A stretch of 64,000 nucleotides of DNA from Aegilops tauschii subsp. strangulata (Eukaryota > Streptophyta > Magnoliopsida > Poales > Poaceae), in NCBI RefSeq assembly GCF_002575655.3, contig NC_053037.3:443579793-443643792 (forward strand). The letters run 5' to 3'. A program made the translations under genes and the position numbers. Below are positions 31,290 to 42,399 of this stretch, piece by piece. The first letter of the stretch is position 1. Every line of letters starts with the position of its first letter. Below the pieces are notes generated by a model. It was not told where the DNA came from and did no database searches. It saw only the letters and a program-made list of their open reading frames with translations.

Positions 31290-34180
31290 TGATTAGAGAA
31301 CCATTCGATGTATTGTGCATGATGAAATATTATTATGGAGGACACGAACCATCTCAACATTTTGTGCAGTTCCACTAAAATCAAGCTGAGCATCCCTGTG
31401 GATTTCGTATTTATATGCTGCCAGAAAACAAAGACACATCAGCACACACATGAATATTGGCCCTAGTGTCAACCCACCAATCGGTGGACTAACAAACTGA
31501 AAGTACGGTAAACAGATTACCATACCCAGATGCCCCATCATTGTTGCTTAGAGTGACATTGACAGACTTGGAGTCATGTCCTGGCTTCTTGGTACTTGTT
31601 TGGGCACTTGTTTGCCCAGTGTTCCTCCGAACCACAAGTAAAGCAGCCATCTCTACAGACTAGTCATGTCACCAGCGTCTACTAATACTCTGTAAAGCTT
31701 CTCGATCATTCCTTGTGTAATGTAGCGCAAACAGTGACTGCTTCTTTCTGCAAAGTGGTAAGATCAACTGGACCCACTAATGCAGCAGTTTGCCTTAGAC
31801 ACATTGGCTCCTTTTGTGCAGTTCAACTAAAATCAAAGTCGGAATAAAACCGAGCTTTAATTTTGATATCCCTGTAAGGAACAAAAGGTATAAGGGAAAC
31901 AATTACTGAGAAATAACGGTTGATGACTTGTACTCCCAGAAGAAAAATATCTACTGATCTACCTTATCTTAATGGGAAACAAAGCAGGAGAGTAGTAATT
32001 CTCAATCAGTGTGATTCATTCCTATTAACTGAGACATTATCTTAACAATGACTTGTTTCAACATGTATAAAGAACGACAAAGCAGAAAAGTATCATTCGT
32101 AAAACAATGCGACTGATTAATTTTAACAGAGACATTATCTTAACAATACCTTGGTTAAACATGTAGAAAGAACTACAAAGCAGGATAGTACCATTTGTAA
32201 AACACTGTAACTGATGTATAATAACAGAGACATTATCTGAACAATACATTTCTTAAACATGTACTCCGGACGATCCCTGACAGAAATGGTACTCCCGCCG
32301 ATCCCTAACAAGTGTTGCAGTTTTGAACTAAGATTCAGTAGTTAATTCTGGGGAAAGTAGGTACTGACCTTTCAAGACCAAGATTTGAAAACTTGCCTGA
32401 GGTGGATCTAAAAGAGATCTCAACACATATATGGAAATCCGGTCTCATTTTGTGCAGTTCCACCAAAATTAAGCGGACAAAATGTCGCAATAGCAACAAG
32501 TTGAATAGATATCGCTGTTTTAACAGAGGCAAAAAAAGGAATCAATTACTGGCCAATAAAGGAGGATGGAACATGCGGCCACAAAAATGGTAATCCTGCC
32601 AGTCCCTAACAAGTGTTGCAGTTTTGAAATAAGATTCAGTAGTTAATTCTGAGAGTGGCATTGCTTAATTTTACCAGCGGCATTAGATTAACAAAAAGCA
32701 TAAACAGTTCCACGGGAGAGTGGGCGCAACAACAACATGTGCTTCCATCTACTTATAAAGGGGGTGATGCAGAGTTTGTTGTAACAAAGCAACAAGCATA
32801 ATGTCTGGGTTGGTCCCATTTTTGTTCACTATTTAATGGGAAAAGACAGCAATACAATAGCTTCAATTCAACATTTAGTTAAAACAGTACCAATACAAGT
32901 AGCACAGCATCCCAAAACACACTGCACGATTATGTGGATGAAGGCAAGTACCAACCTGTCATGACGCACACAAGATCACGTACCAATCTGCCAACACGAA
33001 TAGGAAATCCAATCTCATTTTGTGCAGTTACTCTGAAATCAAGTAAAGTCGCCGGTGAGACATTTAAGTTTGCTATAGCAACAAGTTGAATAGATATCCC
33101 TGATTTAACAGAGGCAAAAAAGGAAACAATTACTGCCAGTAAAGGAGGATGAAACATGCGGCCACAAAAAGAAGCATCTAGCTTATCTTGATGGAAAACA
33201 AAGTATAGGACAGTAGCATTTCTAAAACGGTTGCATTCATTCATATTAACAGATAAATTCTCTTAAAATAGTTCAGTAGTTAATTCTGAGAGTGGCATTG
33301 CTTAAAATACAATAGCTTCAATTCAACATTTATTTAAAACAGTACCAATACAAGTAGCACAACATCTCAAAACACACTGCACGATCATGTGGATGGGACA
33401 TGGGACATGCCAGCACCATGTACGTCCAAATGTATAAATGGGTGATGCAGAGTATGTAGCCAAGCAACATATCTGCGTTGGTCCCATATTTGTTCTCTTT
33501 GAAACTTTTTCTGATGTGAGGGCAGCAACTCTAGTCCTGCACAAACTACCCGACCCCCAGTTTCTTTCCATTTTCAATAAAGAGTTGGGTTCCTTACAGA
33601 TGTGTGTACTGGGTTACCCCCTTTTCCCTTTTGGACCAACAAAGCGGCTGGATAGCTAGTCTATACTACTTTCCCTCCCTCCTTTCCTCATTGAACCACG
33701 TCCTAGATTCATGCTCCACCCCACCGCACCCTTCTTTCCTCTTTGAACCAAGACCTAGATTCGACTACAGAACCGAAAAAGATCAGCATGCAGCTAGACC
33801 AATGACGGTTTCAAAGAAACTTATACCTTAGGGTCGTCGGGATGTGGCAAGGCATGCGGCGGGAGGTCGGATCTGCCCACACTACATACGGCAACGAGGA
33901 AGAAGGGGTCGGTGGCCCTCCCGCACAGGCGCTGGGTGAAAGAGAAAAGCGCAGCCGGCAGTGGATTGCCTCACTCGCCGAAGGCGATAGAGTGAACGCT
34001 GCACCACCTCCCCTTCCCGGTGCGACGGGATCCGGACGCCTCCTTCGCCAGCTGTCTGTGAGGGGGGTGTGAGAGACAAAGGCCACAACGCAGTCTTGTT
34101 TAGATCTGGTGAAGAGGGTGAGAGACAGTGAATATGGCAAACCCTAGCAAAGGAACGCTGAGCCTCCAGCATGTATATAT
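31290..34180 (-). pseudogene. Exon-module unit 1: minus-strand gene remnant of unknown function
   Basis: On the minus strand a TATA-like tatatatacatg (about 34175-34187) precedes a GC-rich first exon (about 34165-33830) ending CCTAAG|gtataag. Leftward follow exon-like modules, each opening after an intron-type CAG. One at 33099-32984 is bounded by cag| and |gtacgt and encodes SIQLVAIANLNV, then LLDFRVTAQNEIGFPIRV. Others carrying the core attttagtggaactgcacaaa lie at about 32.52-32.36, 31.86-31.78 and 31.40-31.29 kb. A CCHC exon lies at 31.65 kb. Part of the unit is tandemly duplicated (32.60-32.94 versus 33.27-33.40 kb). Some modules contain stops, so it is probably a decayed gene. I do not recognise the protein. 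Confidence 0.5.
31573..31652 (-). other. CCHC zinc-knuckle exon remnant
   Basis: On the minus strand, after a ctgtag acceptor, the frame reads GCFTCGSEEHWANKCPNKY, a perfect C-x2-C-x4-H-x4-C zinc knuckle. A stop follows shortly after. Zinc knuckles bind single-stranded nucleic acid. It lies among the exon modules of unit 1, so it may be one of that gene's exons; a Gag origin cannot be excluded. Confidence 0.6.
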
Positions 34181-34237
34181 ATATGTAGTGCGGCGAGAGT
34201 GTGGAGAGTGCAAACCCTAGCGAACAAGTGCTGAGGC

Positions 34238-34242
34238 TCCAG

Positions 34243-34292
<50 letters not shown>
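34238..34292. repeat. (TA)n microsatellite
   Basis: About 27 uninterrupted TA units directly upstream (minus sense) of a second, partial copy of the unit 1 first-exon start (caaaccctagcgaacaagtg at 34210-34229). Confidence 0.95.
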
Positions 34293-34299
<7 letters not shown>

Positions 34300-34318
34300 A
34301 CGGACTGAGCTCCGGTGC

Positions 34319-34408
34319 CTTAACTGCACCTGCTTTTGGCTGTATGACAGGTGGGCCAGCCACATTTTGGGCCCACCTGTCATAAACCCAAAGCCAGGTG
34401 CACTGAAG
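34319..34408. other. Long foldback hairpin
   Basis: A 15-bp perfect inverted repeat (tatgacaggtgggcc at 34343-34357 and its complement at 34370-34384, with a 12-nt loop) extends with mismatches to about 40 bp per arm (34319-34357 against 34370-34408). This could be a small MITE or a hairpin-RNA precursor; nothing here decides between them. Confidence 0.6.
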
Positions 34409-34554
34409 TCAATGAAGCTGCGTCCATATAGTACTCGTGTATACGACTAATATATAGTGGAGTGGTTTTCTTATTCTCTCCATAACAATCGTTTTAAATT
34501 GTGTAAGTACGAAACGAAACTCTTTATTTAACGTACCAGCGAAGAAAACTACTA

Positions 34555-34715
34555 CTCCCTCTGTTCCTAAGTATTTGTCTTTCTAGAGATTTCAACAAAT
34601 GACTACGTACGGAGCAAAATGAGTGAATCTACACTGTAAAAAATGTCTATATACATCCGTATGTGGTACTCAATTGCAAACCACTTGAAAGACAAATATT
34701 TAGGAACGGAGGGAG
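34555..34715. mobile_element. Stowaway-type MITE (Athos-like)
   Basis: A 161-bp element with ends CTCCCTCTGTTCCTAAGTA and the complement of ttaggaacggagggag, flanked by TA (34553-34554, 34716-34717). Confidence 0.9.
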
Positions 34716-35519
34716 TACTTCCGATGAACTAACGATCCACACGTCCTGGTCGCACTTCCTGTCCTTCATGTGCGATACACTACCCTCCCTTAAGTGAACA
34801 ACCACACATGCGCCAAATTATCGGAAACGTGTGAGAGTGTGTACAAATAAATAGTTTTAATTTCAATTATCGGAAAGGTTTGAGAGTATGTACAATTTTC
34901 CCTCTTTAATAATTATGGTTTGTCGTGTTCGGCCTAAACTTGGTCAAACTTTACAAAGTTTGAGTTCAGTCAAATCTAATATGCGGAGTAAATAAAAATG
35001 GAGGGCTACTACGTCCATCCGGGTTTTTAGTCCACACCATTTTTCTAATCAAAGTTAATAGCTGGACAGATAAAATTACAGGGAAGCTGGAGACAAAGTT
35101 GTGAGAAGGCTTAGAAATCAAGACAAAACTTATGCTCTTAGTACCAACGTCGATCCTTCTTCAAGGAAACATTTGGTTCATAGCCAATTGTGTGATAAAA
35201 TTGCACCAACGTGAAAGACGACTGCGTCTCCAACGCAACCAAGGTGAACTGACGAAGGATATCATCTTTGTGGGTAACAAGCAAACAGCACTGGTGGAAG
35301 ACAACTTGTTTTTTATCTAAAATCGATCAGCTTCACCAGCTGACGCAACCATGAAGCGCAACCATGAGCATCTATAGGTCATCGTGGTGATGCATCATCC
35401 ATTTGGCATCAAGTTTGGTTGAGGCACCTATGAAGTTCGACAAATCCTCACTGTGGTCTGTTTCTTCTCAGTAGTCAAGCTCGAGGAAGGAAGAACCACG
35501 TGGTAGAGGACAGTGAGGC
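34716..35519. other. Unassigned sequence between units 1 and 2
   Basis: No gene is supported. A short caaactttacaaagtttg inverted motif lies near 34945, typical of MITE interiors. The rest is AT-rich and without recognisable ends. Confidence 0.45.
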
Positions 35520-36355
35520 GGAACAACAATGGCCATCCAATTTTGTGCAATTCCACTAAAATTGAGGAAGACATGCCCGGGTATGGAGATACGCATCGCT
35601 GTTTCCAAAAATATAAAAAAGGGATATAGTGTTGTTACTTTGTTTTACAAGATTAACAACGACATCTCAATTGTCAATAAGAATTATGAAAAGTACACCA
35701 ACAAACAGAAGCATCATGATTATCTTGATGGGAACTAAACTAGGATACCCGAGAAAAAAAAGCATTTCTTCATTTAACCAGTGATAGTATTAGATTAGCA
35801 GCAACAATAGGAGCATATGCACAATGACCGCACAACCACCATGTACTTTTTGTCGAAATAAAATTTATACCTCCACCGAGGCATAAATCAGGACAACTTT
35901 TCGAGTGGCATTTCCTCTATAATAGTAGGTGATGTTGGACCAGCCGACGAACCCTAGCTACTATACATGGGGAGCTGGCGAGTAGTCGCATAGAAGAAAA
36001 CCCGCATGCAGCGGCCTAGGGAGCTGGACCAGTACCAGAAGTTATACCTTAGGTGGGTGAGATGTCGCTTAGGCGGGCGGGCGGGATCTGCCCACACGAC
36101 GGCAGCGAACATGGGCGCGGAGGACCTTCGTCCGCGCCAGCGCCGGCTCCGAGAGGACGGTGCGCATCGGCTTCCTTCATCGCCGACGGCGACAACGTCA
36201 ACGCTGCACCTCCTCACCTCCCGCATCGGACGGGATTCGGCATGATCTGTGACCACCGGTGAGGAGATAGATAGTGTGGACACTGTCATCTTGTTTTGAT
36301 ATGGAGAGGGTGAGAGAGCGAGACGTGAGAAACTCTATCAAACAAGAGGCTATAA
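35520..36355 (-). pseudogene. Exon-module unit 2: minus-strand gene remnant
   Basis: On the minus strand a ccattatagcc box near 36340 precedes a GC-rich first exon. Its frame from about 36289 reads MTVSTLSISSPVVTDHAE, then FAAVVWADPARPPKRH, ending CACCTAAG|gtataac near 36050, the same donor context as unit 1. One module with the attttagtggaattgcacaaa core lies at 35605-35520 after an AACAG acceptor. The module frame carries a stop. Its layout repeats unit 1, so it is a paralogous copy; the product is unknown. Confidence 0.5.
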
Positions 36356-37439
36356 TGGAGTAAAACAATCTCTCCATAGCAGTGGTTTCAAATAGAATAC
36401 GCGCGTTCCCGAAAAAAAGAAACGAGAACTGGTAGACAATTTTTTAACGTACCAAGAAAGAAAAGTCGATCAAAAACACGCCCCCCTTCCAGGTCACGAG
36501 AGTCATCGCGCACACACACATGGACATAGACATGCATATCCGTGTTTACGTAAAATTCCATCTCCATCTCCATCTCCAATCATATTTGTCCAACTGGCAT
36601 ATTATTTACGTTGTTAATTATATACGCGGCAATATTAACGTCCAACATCTCTTGTTTGCGGGCGTCCGGACCGCTGCCACGGCCGCTCCTGACCAACCCG
36701 AACCCTCTTCATCACCCGCGCGTGCTTCCCGCCCGAAACGGTCAGTGCCGCATTCATGCTCGGCCAGAGCGAACGCGACATCTCACTGGCGCCGGCATTG
36801 AAGCGGCGCACCAGCCAAGAGAGCGTCGCCCGCGCCGCTTCCTGGTGCACGCGACTGCTCTACGTTCAAAGGTCGCAATAGCCGGCCACAACATGCATGT
36901 AAAAAGTTCTTGGGAGTCCGTGCTACAGCTAGCTATCCTTCCCAACTCATCAATCTCTTCCAGTAGTACTAGTACTCCATGGCACGATCCATCGACAAGC
37001 AGGCGAGAAAGTTATCGTATACTCGGTTTGCCGTGAGTGGCATGCCGAGCGACCGTGTGGGGTCGAGCCGTGGAGGAGGGTGAGACACGAACGCGACATA
37101 CGTGATTTAAATGTTGGTTTTGCTCGATGGCGCGATCCAACGAAACAAAACGTTGGTTTCTCTCCGTTTCCATTTTTTCTCTGGAAAAACGGAAACTTTC
37201 CACTCCATTTTCATTCCTACTCCAAGGGTGCCCCGTTACAACATTCCATCAAATACAAAGGAAAACTAACACGCATGCTGATGCATCTCAATAATTCACA
37301 GATCATAGCCAATATTTGCTTCACAACTAAAGAGAAAAGTTGGGAGAGCGTGCACGAAAGAAAAACTACTGATGGGGTCACTACGACTTAAACCCTAAAC
37401 CCTAAACAGGATTTAATTTCCTGGCCAGGTAGAACCTGT
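36356..37439. other. Unassigned sequence between units 2 and 3
   Basis: A GC-rich segment at 36650-36880 has overlapping frames on both strands without known motifs. Two telomere-like ccctaaa units occur at 37391-37407. I see no supported gene. Confidence 0.45.
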
Positions 37440-37955
37440 CGAAGGAAAGACGGCTGGCACCCTCGGATCATACGATGCTTTTGTGCAGTTCCACTAAAAT
37501 CGAGCTCAGCATCCCTGATGGCAAAGATATTGAAGAAGTGTGATTAGAATAATAGTACTGGCACTAGTTCATGAGACATAAACTCATCACAAGTAGAAAC
37601 CGGTAGAAGTAGAGAAAGATCGACATGGAGATGGAGCTACGTGGGGAGCTGCGACAGTGGAGTAAGCCAGCTCCAAAAGGAAGATGGACTACCTGGGACG
37701 TCGGGCTGTAGCTAGAAGGGCGGTTGGGACGCGGCATTGGCCCATACCGCGGTGACCCCGATTGGGACGCACCGACTGTGGATTTTCTCCCTCATCGATG
37801 TCGACCGCGTCTACGCAGAACATTGTTCCCTTCCCCCAGCTGCGGGATCAGGCCGGATATGTGACCAGCGGTGTGGCCACCGTCGTTCTATGCTTGTGAA
37901 GAGAGCAACCCAAGCAAGCAGGCTTGTAGCTTAGGCTCCTGCTAGTGTATATATA
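37440..37955 (-). pseudogene. Exon-module unit 3: minus-strand gene remnant
   Basis: On the minus strand ccactatatatacac (37940-37955) gives a TATA box. The first exon runs leftward to CGACGTCCCAG|gtagtcc near 37690. One module follows at 37517-37440, opening ATCAG|ggatgctgagctcg and carrying the attttagtggaactgcacaaa core. It is compact compared with units 1 and 4. It is the same architecture again, which supports a small tandem family. Product unknown. Confidence 0.5.
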
Positions 37956-38694
37956 GTGGTTTTCTTTTTCTCTCCATATCAACCATTTTATATTGCGTAC
38001 GTGTCATTGAAGAGTGAAATGATGGTTTCTTCTTCCGACTACCTTACTATGTGATTTGACTGCTCCTTTAGTGGCCCCTACATGTACTCCCCCTACGTGT
38101 ATGCGATAGTCACACGTACACATGGACGCAAAAATGCGCGCGACGCCCTAATGCATGCATGTCCGAGCACACGACGGAACACACACGGTCACGCTCAAGT
38201 GCTCAACCTACACATGCATGCACACACATACTCAGCCAGGGTGACCTAGTGACCATATAAACACAGGAAAATGTATATATTGAGCGCAATGAGCGTATTA
38301 TGAAGTCCGCTGACCGTATTTTTACAAATATACATTGATAGACAGTGTATTTATCTCATTTGAAATTAAGCCATATTAACCGGAGAGGCGGTATGGACTA
38401 GCATTACTTTGCTGTGTCCCGTCAACTTGCCAAACGAGGAGAAGCTTGCAGGACGGGTGAAGCTTGCGCGCGGTGGCTTGCAGGACAAGGAGAAACTTTT
38501 GACTAATGCAAGCTGTCCTTCGTTCAGGCGGTGGACGTGCAACAGTTAATTCGGTGTCAGATTGCCAGAAGCATACACTATACTAGTACTATTATTGTTG
38601 CACTTCCCGAAGAGGCGAACAGCCAAGCGCAAAGTTTACTAGCACTACTACTATAGTCTATAGAGGTACTATACTAGTACTAGGAACTGGATGG
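37956..38694 (+). repeat. Paralogous block P1
   Basis: From about 38100 the sequence is colinear with 52.68-53.7 kb outside the CACTA: ctcaacctacacatgcatgc, cagccagggtg, aaattaagccatattaaccgg, tgtcccgtcaacttgcc, cggtgtcagattgcc, cgaagaggcga. At 38205 it lacks the MITE present at 52782. A related partial block is at 39110-39430. No stable reading frame is shared, although aligned bases are well conserved. Confidence 0.75.
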
Positions 38695-39109
38695 AGGAGC
38701 GTTTGCACTCTTATTATATTTTTAAAATGTGATAAAGCAATCTTCAACACATTTGGTTCTCTTCGAGGGTTCTCACATGTGATAATGGAAGTTGATTGCA
38801 TGGAACACTCGCCACAATTCTCGATTAATTCTGGCTCATATCCTGTTACAAATAGGAGCGCTCGGTAATATTTCCTCTTTTTTTGTTATCCAGCATGTAA
38901 ACAGGTCAGCAAACCTTGCGGCGCATCTTTGTGCGAACCGTGCTTGCTGCACTTTGAATGTGGCCGAGAGCTGGCTTGATGAAAGACCTCGCTTCCTACT
39001 TCTTTTTTTGCGGGGTACCTCGCTTCCTAGTGACCAGTGTCTTGGCTGATCATCCTAAGAATGCTTATATATGAATAAAGCTCTCTCATTTACCCGTGAA
39101 AAAAATTAA
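38695..39109. other. Insertion-like segment between two paralogous blocks
   Basis: Contains a plus-strand frame at 38792-39049 with NRSANLAAHLCANRACC, which resembles the end of a plant RNase H-like domain (the SAN..AH..A motif), as in LINE-derived RNase H. It ends in gaataaagctctctcatttacccgtgaaaaaa, an A-rich tail. This may be a 5'-truncated LINE remnant. Confidence 0.5.
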
Positions 39110-39454
39110 GCCATATTAACCGGAAAGGAGGGAGTATGGACTAGCACTACTTGTTGGTGTGTCCCGTCAAGTCGCAGAAGAAGGAGAAGCTTGTAGGACA
39201 AGGTGAAGCTCGCTTACGCCTTTTGACTAATGCAATGTACCCACGCCCAGGCGGTGGACATGCATCAGTTCATTCGGTGTCAGATTGCCAGAGGCATACA
39301 CTATAGTACCGAACATGTGGAGTACCATCATTGTTCGGCTTCACGAAGAGGCGAAGAGCCAAGCGCAAGGTTTAGTAGTACGAGTAGTACTACTACTAGA
39401 ACCGCATGGTGGAGCCCTTGTACTCTTATTTTTCTTAATCTTTGACCAGCAATG
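39110..39454 (+). repeat. Paralogous block P2 (related to P1)
   Basis: Begins aattaagccatattaaccgg and continues tgtgtcccgtcaag, gaggcggtggacatgc-like, cggtgtcagattgccagagg, cgaagaggcgaagagccaagcg. It is a second copy of the P1 core and also matches 53.39-53.75 kb. Confidence 0.7.
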
Positions 39455-39830
39455 TGCCCGCCCGTTGCAACGCATCCAAAATAGAATAATGCATGTTCAC
39501 GAACTTCAAAGAAAAAATTCTAGTTTTGATGTATATATATCACTCAAAGTATATTAGGTTTCACGCAAAATATATTCCTCATGGCTGTTTTGATGAGGTG
39601 AGGGGGCATGTGATTGGTTTCTGGATACTACAGGGTTTTCTGCAAATTATTGCAGAGAAGAGGGGTCTTGTTGCAAAAACATCACAACTTACCTCACATA
39701 CGTTAGATGCAGATCTGATGGTCAGAAGTGACAGATGGCAGACACACCATCATCTCCAACTGAGTCTTTTAATAGAAGTAGTATCTTTGATAAAGTACAC
39801 ATTTATTCCGGAGAAGGGCGGAAAAAGGCA
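39455..39830 (-). mobile_element. Helitron-like non-autonomous element, copy 1
   Basis: Read on the minus strand it starts with a cttctattaaaagactcagttgg stretch and ends in cgttgcaacgggcgggcac, then cattgctgg followed by T. A CTRR end a few bases after a GC palindrome is the Helitron 3' signature (family knowledge). It matches 58028-58380 along its length. Confidence 0.55.
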
Positions 39831-40558
39831 GCCCAACATGTAATGATGATATCGATCAACCATGCTCGAATATATCTTGGCCTCCGTGCGAGCCTGTCTG
39901 TGTGTTCTCGCTCCTCGTCTCTCTCAAGGAACGGCGGGTTGGCCATTTTGCCGTCAATTGAGATTTTGCTCACACTCCGGTCCCACATGTCAGTCATATG
40001 CCAAGAGGAGGTGCGTTGACTGACTGGCCATACGCGTACTTGGTTCTGCACCTTCATACTACTACTCCCTCCGTCACAGTTTACAGGGCGCGCTTCATTA
40101 TGATGCATTTCTCTCAATGCATTTCCACCACCAGAGAGACTTTAGACGCGTTTGGTTTAATGCTCAATTAATTAGGGCGTGGTAACTGCAATTTTCTCTC
40201 GATGTAGTACTATGGAGTGGAGTAAGTGCATGCATGTGTCTACCCGGGGTGGAAGCACTTCATGCATGTGTGTACGCATTATTTCCTCTAGTAACAGATG
40301 CCGTGCTATAACTACCAATGTTATTTTTCAGGCCGATCGCTAGTCGCCTTGGTCCCAGAGATTTTCTCTTTTTCTGAAGCATGCTCTATAAACAGTGACG
40401 GATGGAGTAGTAGGAGCGGATTCAAAGAAGAGCGTATTGATGATTGCTTCTTCCGAGCAACTTAAAGTGGGAAAGATGGGGCTTATGATTTGACTGCTCA
40501 TTACTCACTATTAATGCGGCGCAATGACCGGTCTGAGTCTCCCATGCGGCTGTGCACT
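39831..40558. other. Unassigned sequence with a MITE end
   Basis: One Stowaway-like end, tactccctccgtcacag, occurs at 40064. No partner end is seen nearby. No gene is supported. Confidence 0.5.
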
Positions 40559-40860
40559 ACCCCCTCGGTTCTTAAATATACTCCGGAGTATTTGTCTTTC
40601 TAGAGATTTCAACGAGTGACTACTCAAATATTTGTCTTTTTAGAGATTCAAATGGACTACTACATACGGATGTATATAGACATATTTTAGAGTGTAGATT
40701 CACTCATTTTGCTCCGTATGTAGTCACTTGTTGAAATCTCTAGAAATACAAATATTTAGGAATGGAGGGAGTACACATACGAAGCAAAATGAGTGAATCA
40801 ACACTCTCAAATATGCCCATTGGAAATTTGTAAAAAGACAAATATTTAGGAACGAAGGAG
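40559..40860. mobile_element. Chimeric Stowaway MITEs (Athos-like pieces)
   Basis: Three partial copies of the same MITE are joined: a left end (ggttcttaaatatactccgg), an inverted full-length-like piece ending gaatggagggagta near 40772, and a further right end finishing aacgaaggagta at 40862. This reflects nested insertion or template switching. Confidence 0.75.
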
Positions 40861-41169
40861 TATAATTTTGTGCCTGGCACATGGACCCGGATGCCGAAGA
40901 GGCTTCTGGCAATGCTATCAAGCTTCCAGCATTTGTTTACATAATTGACGTACTATACAAATAATTTTCCAGCGACATGAAATTGTACAATGGTGTGAGC
41001 TTTCAGCTTTTGTTTCGTGTGTCTTGCCATCGATGCTCTTTCGGAAACAATAAAAGAATAACTTCCTTGCTAATCAGAGCTAATATTTACATCACAACTG
41101 AAGACAAAGTTGTGAGAAGGTGTTAAATTAAAATTGATCCATGCTTTCATTGGCAGCAACGTCCCCCAG
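40861..41169. other. Unassigned sequence between MITEs and unit 4
   Basis: AT-rich; no gene or element ends recognised. Confidence 0.45.
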
Positions 41170-42105
41170 CTCTGTCTAAATCAACAAGGCATGTTGGGAA
41201 TAAAAGTAGCTGTCTGGAGCATGCAACATTCCGATCATTTTGTGAAGTTCCACTAAAATAGAGCTGAGCGTCCCTGTTCCAAAGATATTAAGTGTGATTA
41301 CGATAATAGAGGACTGCTGATGAAACAATAAACACACAAATAAAAGCCAGTCACCTTTGCAGTCTCTCTTAAGACTAACTAGTTGGAGAAGATTAGGCTC
41401 GGAGTTGGATGAGGAGGATAGAGCAAAACCAATCTCCCTTTGTGCAGTCACAATGAAATTTAGAGACGTTGCCCGTGTGACATTTTGGCAGAACTGCACA
41501 AAACACTCTTAGCAACGAGGTGAAATGGATAGCCCTGTTTGCAAAAGAGAGGTGGAAAGGAAACAATTACTGGCCAATAACAGTTGATGACACATGCGAT
41601 GACAAAAAAGAAGCATATTACTTGCCCTAAGGGAAGATAACAACACGGTTGTGTTTGTCTAAAACTGTGTGAGGACGAGATTGCAATATGGAAAGTACGC
41701 CGGACGAGCTACGTTTTGGGCAAAGAACTATGGAAGATCCACATGCAGCGACGTGGGAAGATGGGCAGTGGAGCAAGGCCGGAGGGGATACCTGGAGGTC
41801 GTCGGGATGTAACTAGGTGAGCGGCGGCGGGCGGAATCTGCCCATACTGCGGCAGCGAGCAGGTGGCGTAGGCCCTACCATGCCGGAGCTTGGTCAGAGA
41901 GAACGACGTGTGCCGCAGATCGAGACGTGCTGCCTCGGCACCGTCGAACGGAGAAACGATGCACGTCCTCCCTTTCCGCCGGCGGACGGGATGCAGCCGG
42001 ATTAGTGACCAACGGTGAGAGAGAGAGAGGCCACCGCAGCCTTGTGTGAGATACTCTGAAGAGAGACAAACCAGGCAGGCAGGCTCCATTGTATATAGTG
42101 GAGCG
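41170..42105 (-). pseudogene. Exon-module unit 4: minus-strand gene remnant
   Basis: On the minus strand ccactatatacaatgg (42083-42099) is a TATA candidate. The first exon (to about 41790) ends CGACGACCTCCAG|gtatcc. The next module opens AACAG|ggctatccatttc at about 41540 and encodes ATSLNFIVTAQREIGFALS, parallel to VTAQNEIGF of unit 1, with a donor near 41357 (AAAG|gtgactgg). A second module opens AACAG|ggacgctcagctc near 41275 and encodes ILVELHKMIGM. Having both module types makes it the best copy for predicting the gene. I do not recognise the protein family. Confidence 0.52.
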
Positions 42106-42399
42106 GACTACCTTTTTCTCCATAAAAATTGTTTTATATTCTGTGTACGTGCCATTGAGCGATATAACTTTATTTAAAAATAACGCGCCAACGCATCAAG
42201 TCGAACTTTGTTTCGTGCACGCGTGGTACACGACCTCCGTAGGTAAACAACCGCTACACGCGTTCAAATTAGCATGTGGGCTGCCATTTCGTACTGAAAT
42301 GAGCTCCACCGTGTACCCGCGCGGGTGTGGCTGGGCACGAAGCGTGAGTACGTGCACGGTGCACCTATTCTCTTCTAGTATACGTACACCAAATACATG
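42106..42399. other. Upstream flank of unit 4
   Basis: 5' flank of the unit (minus sense); its first 80 bp resemble the flanks of units 1 and 3 (tctccataaaaattgtttta type). No other feature. Confidence 0.45.

Noticed and set aside
37391..37407. Telomere-like ccctaaa repeats
   Set aside because: Only two units are present, too few for interstitial telomeric sequence.
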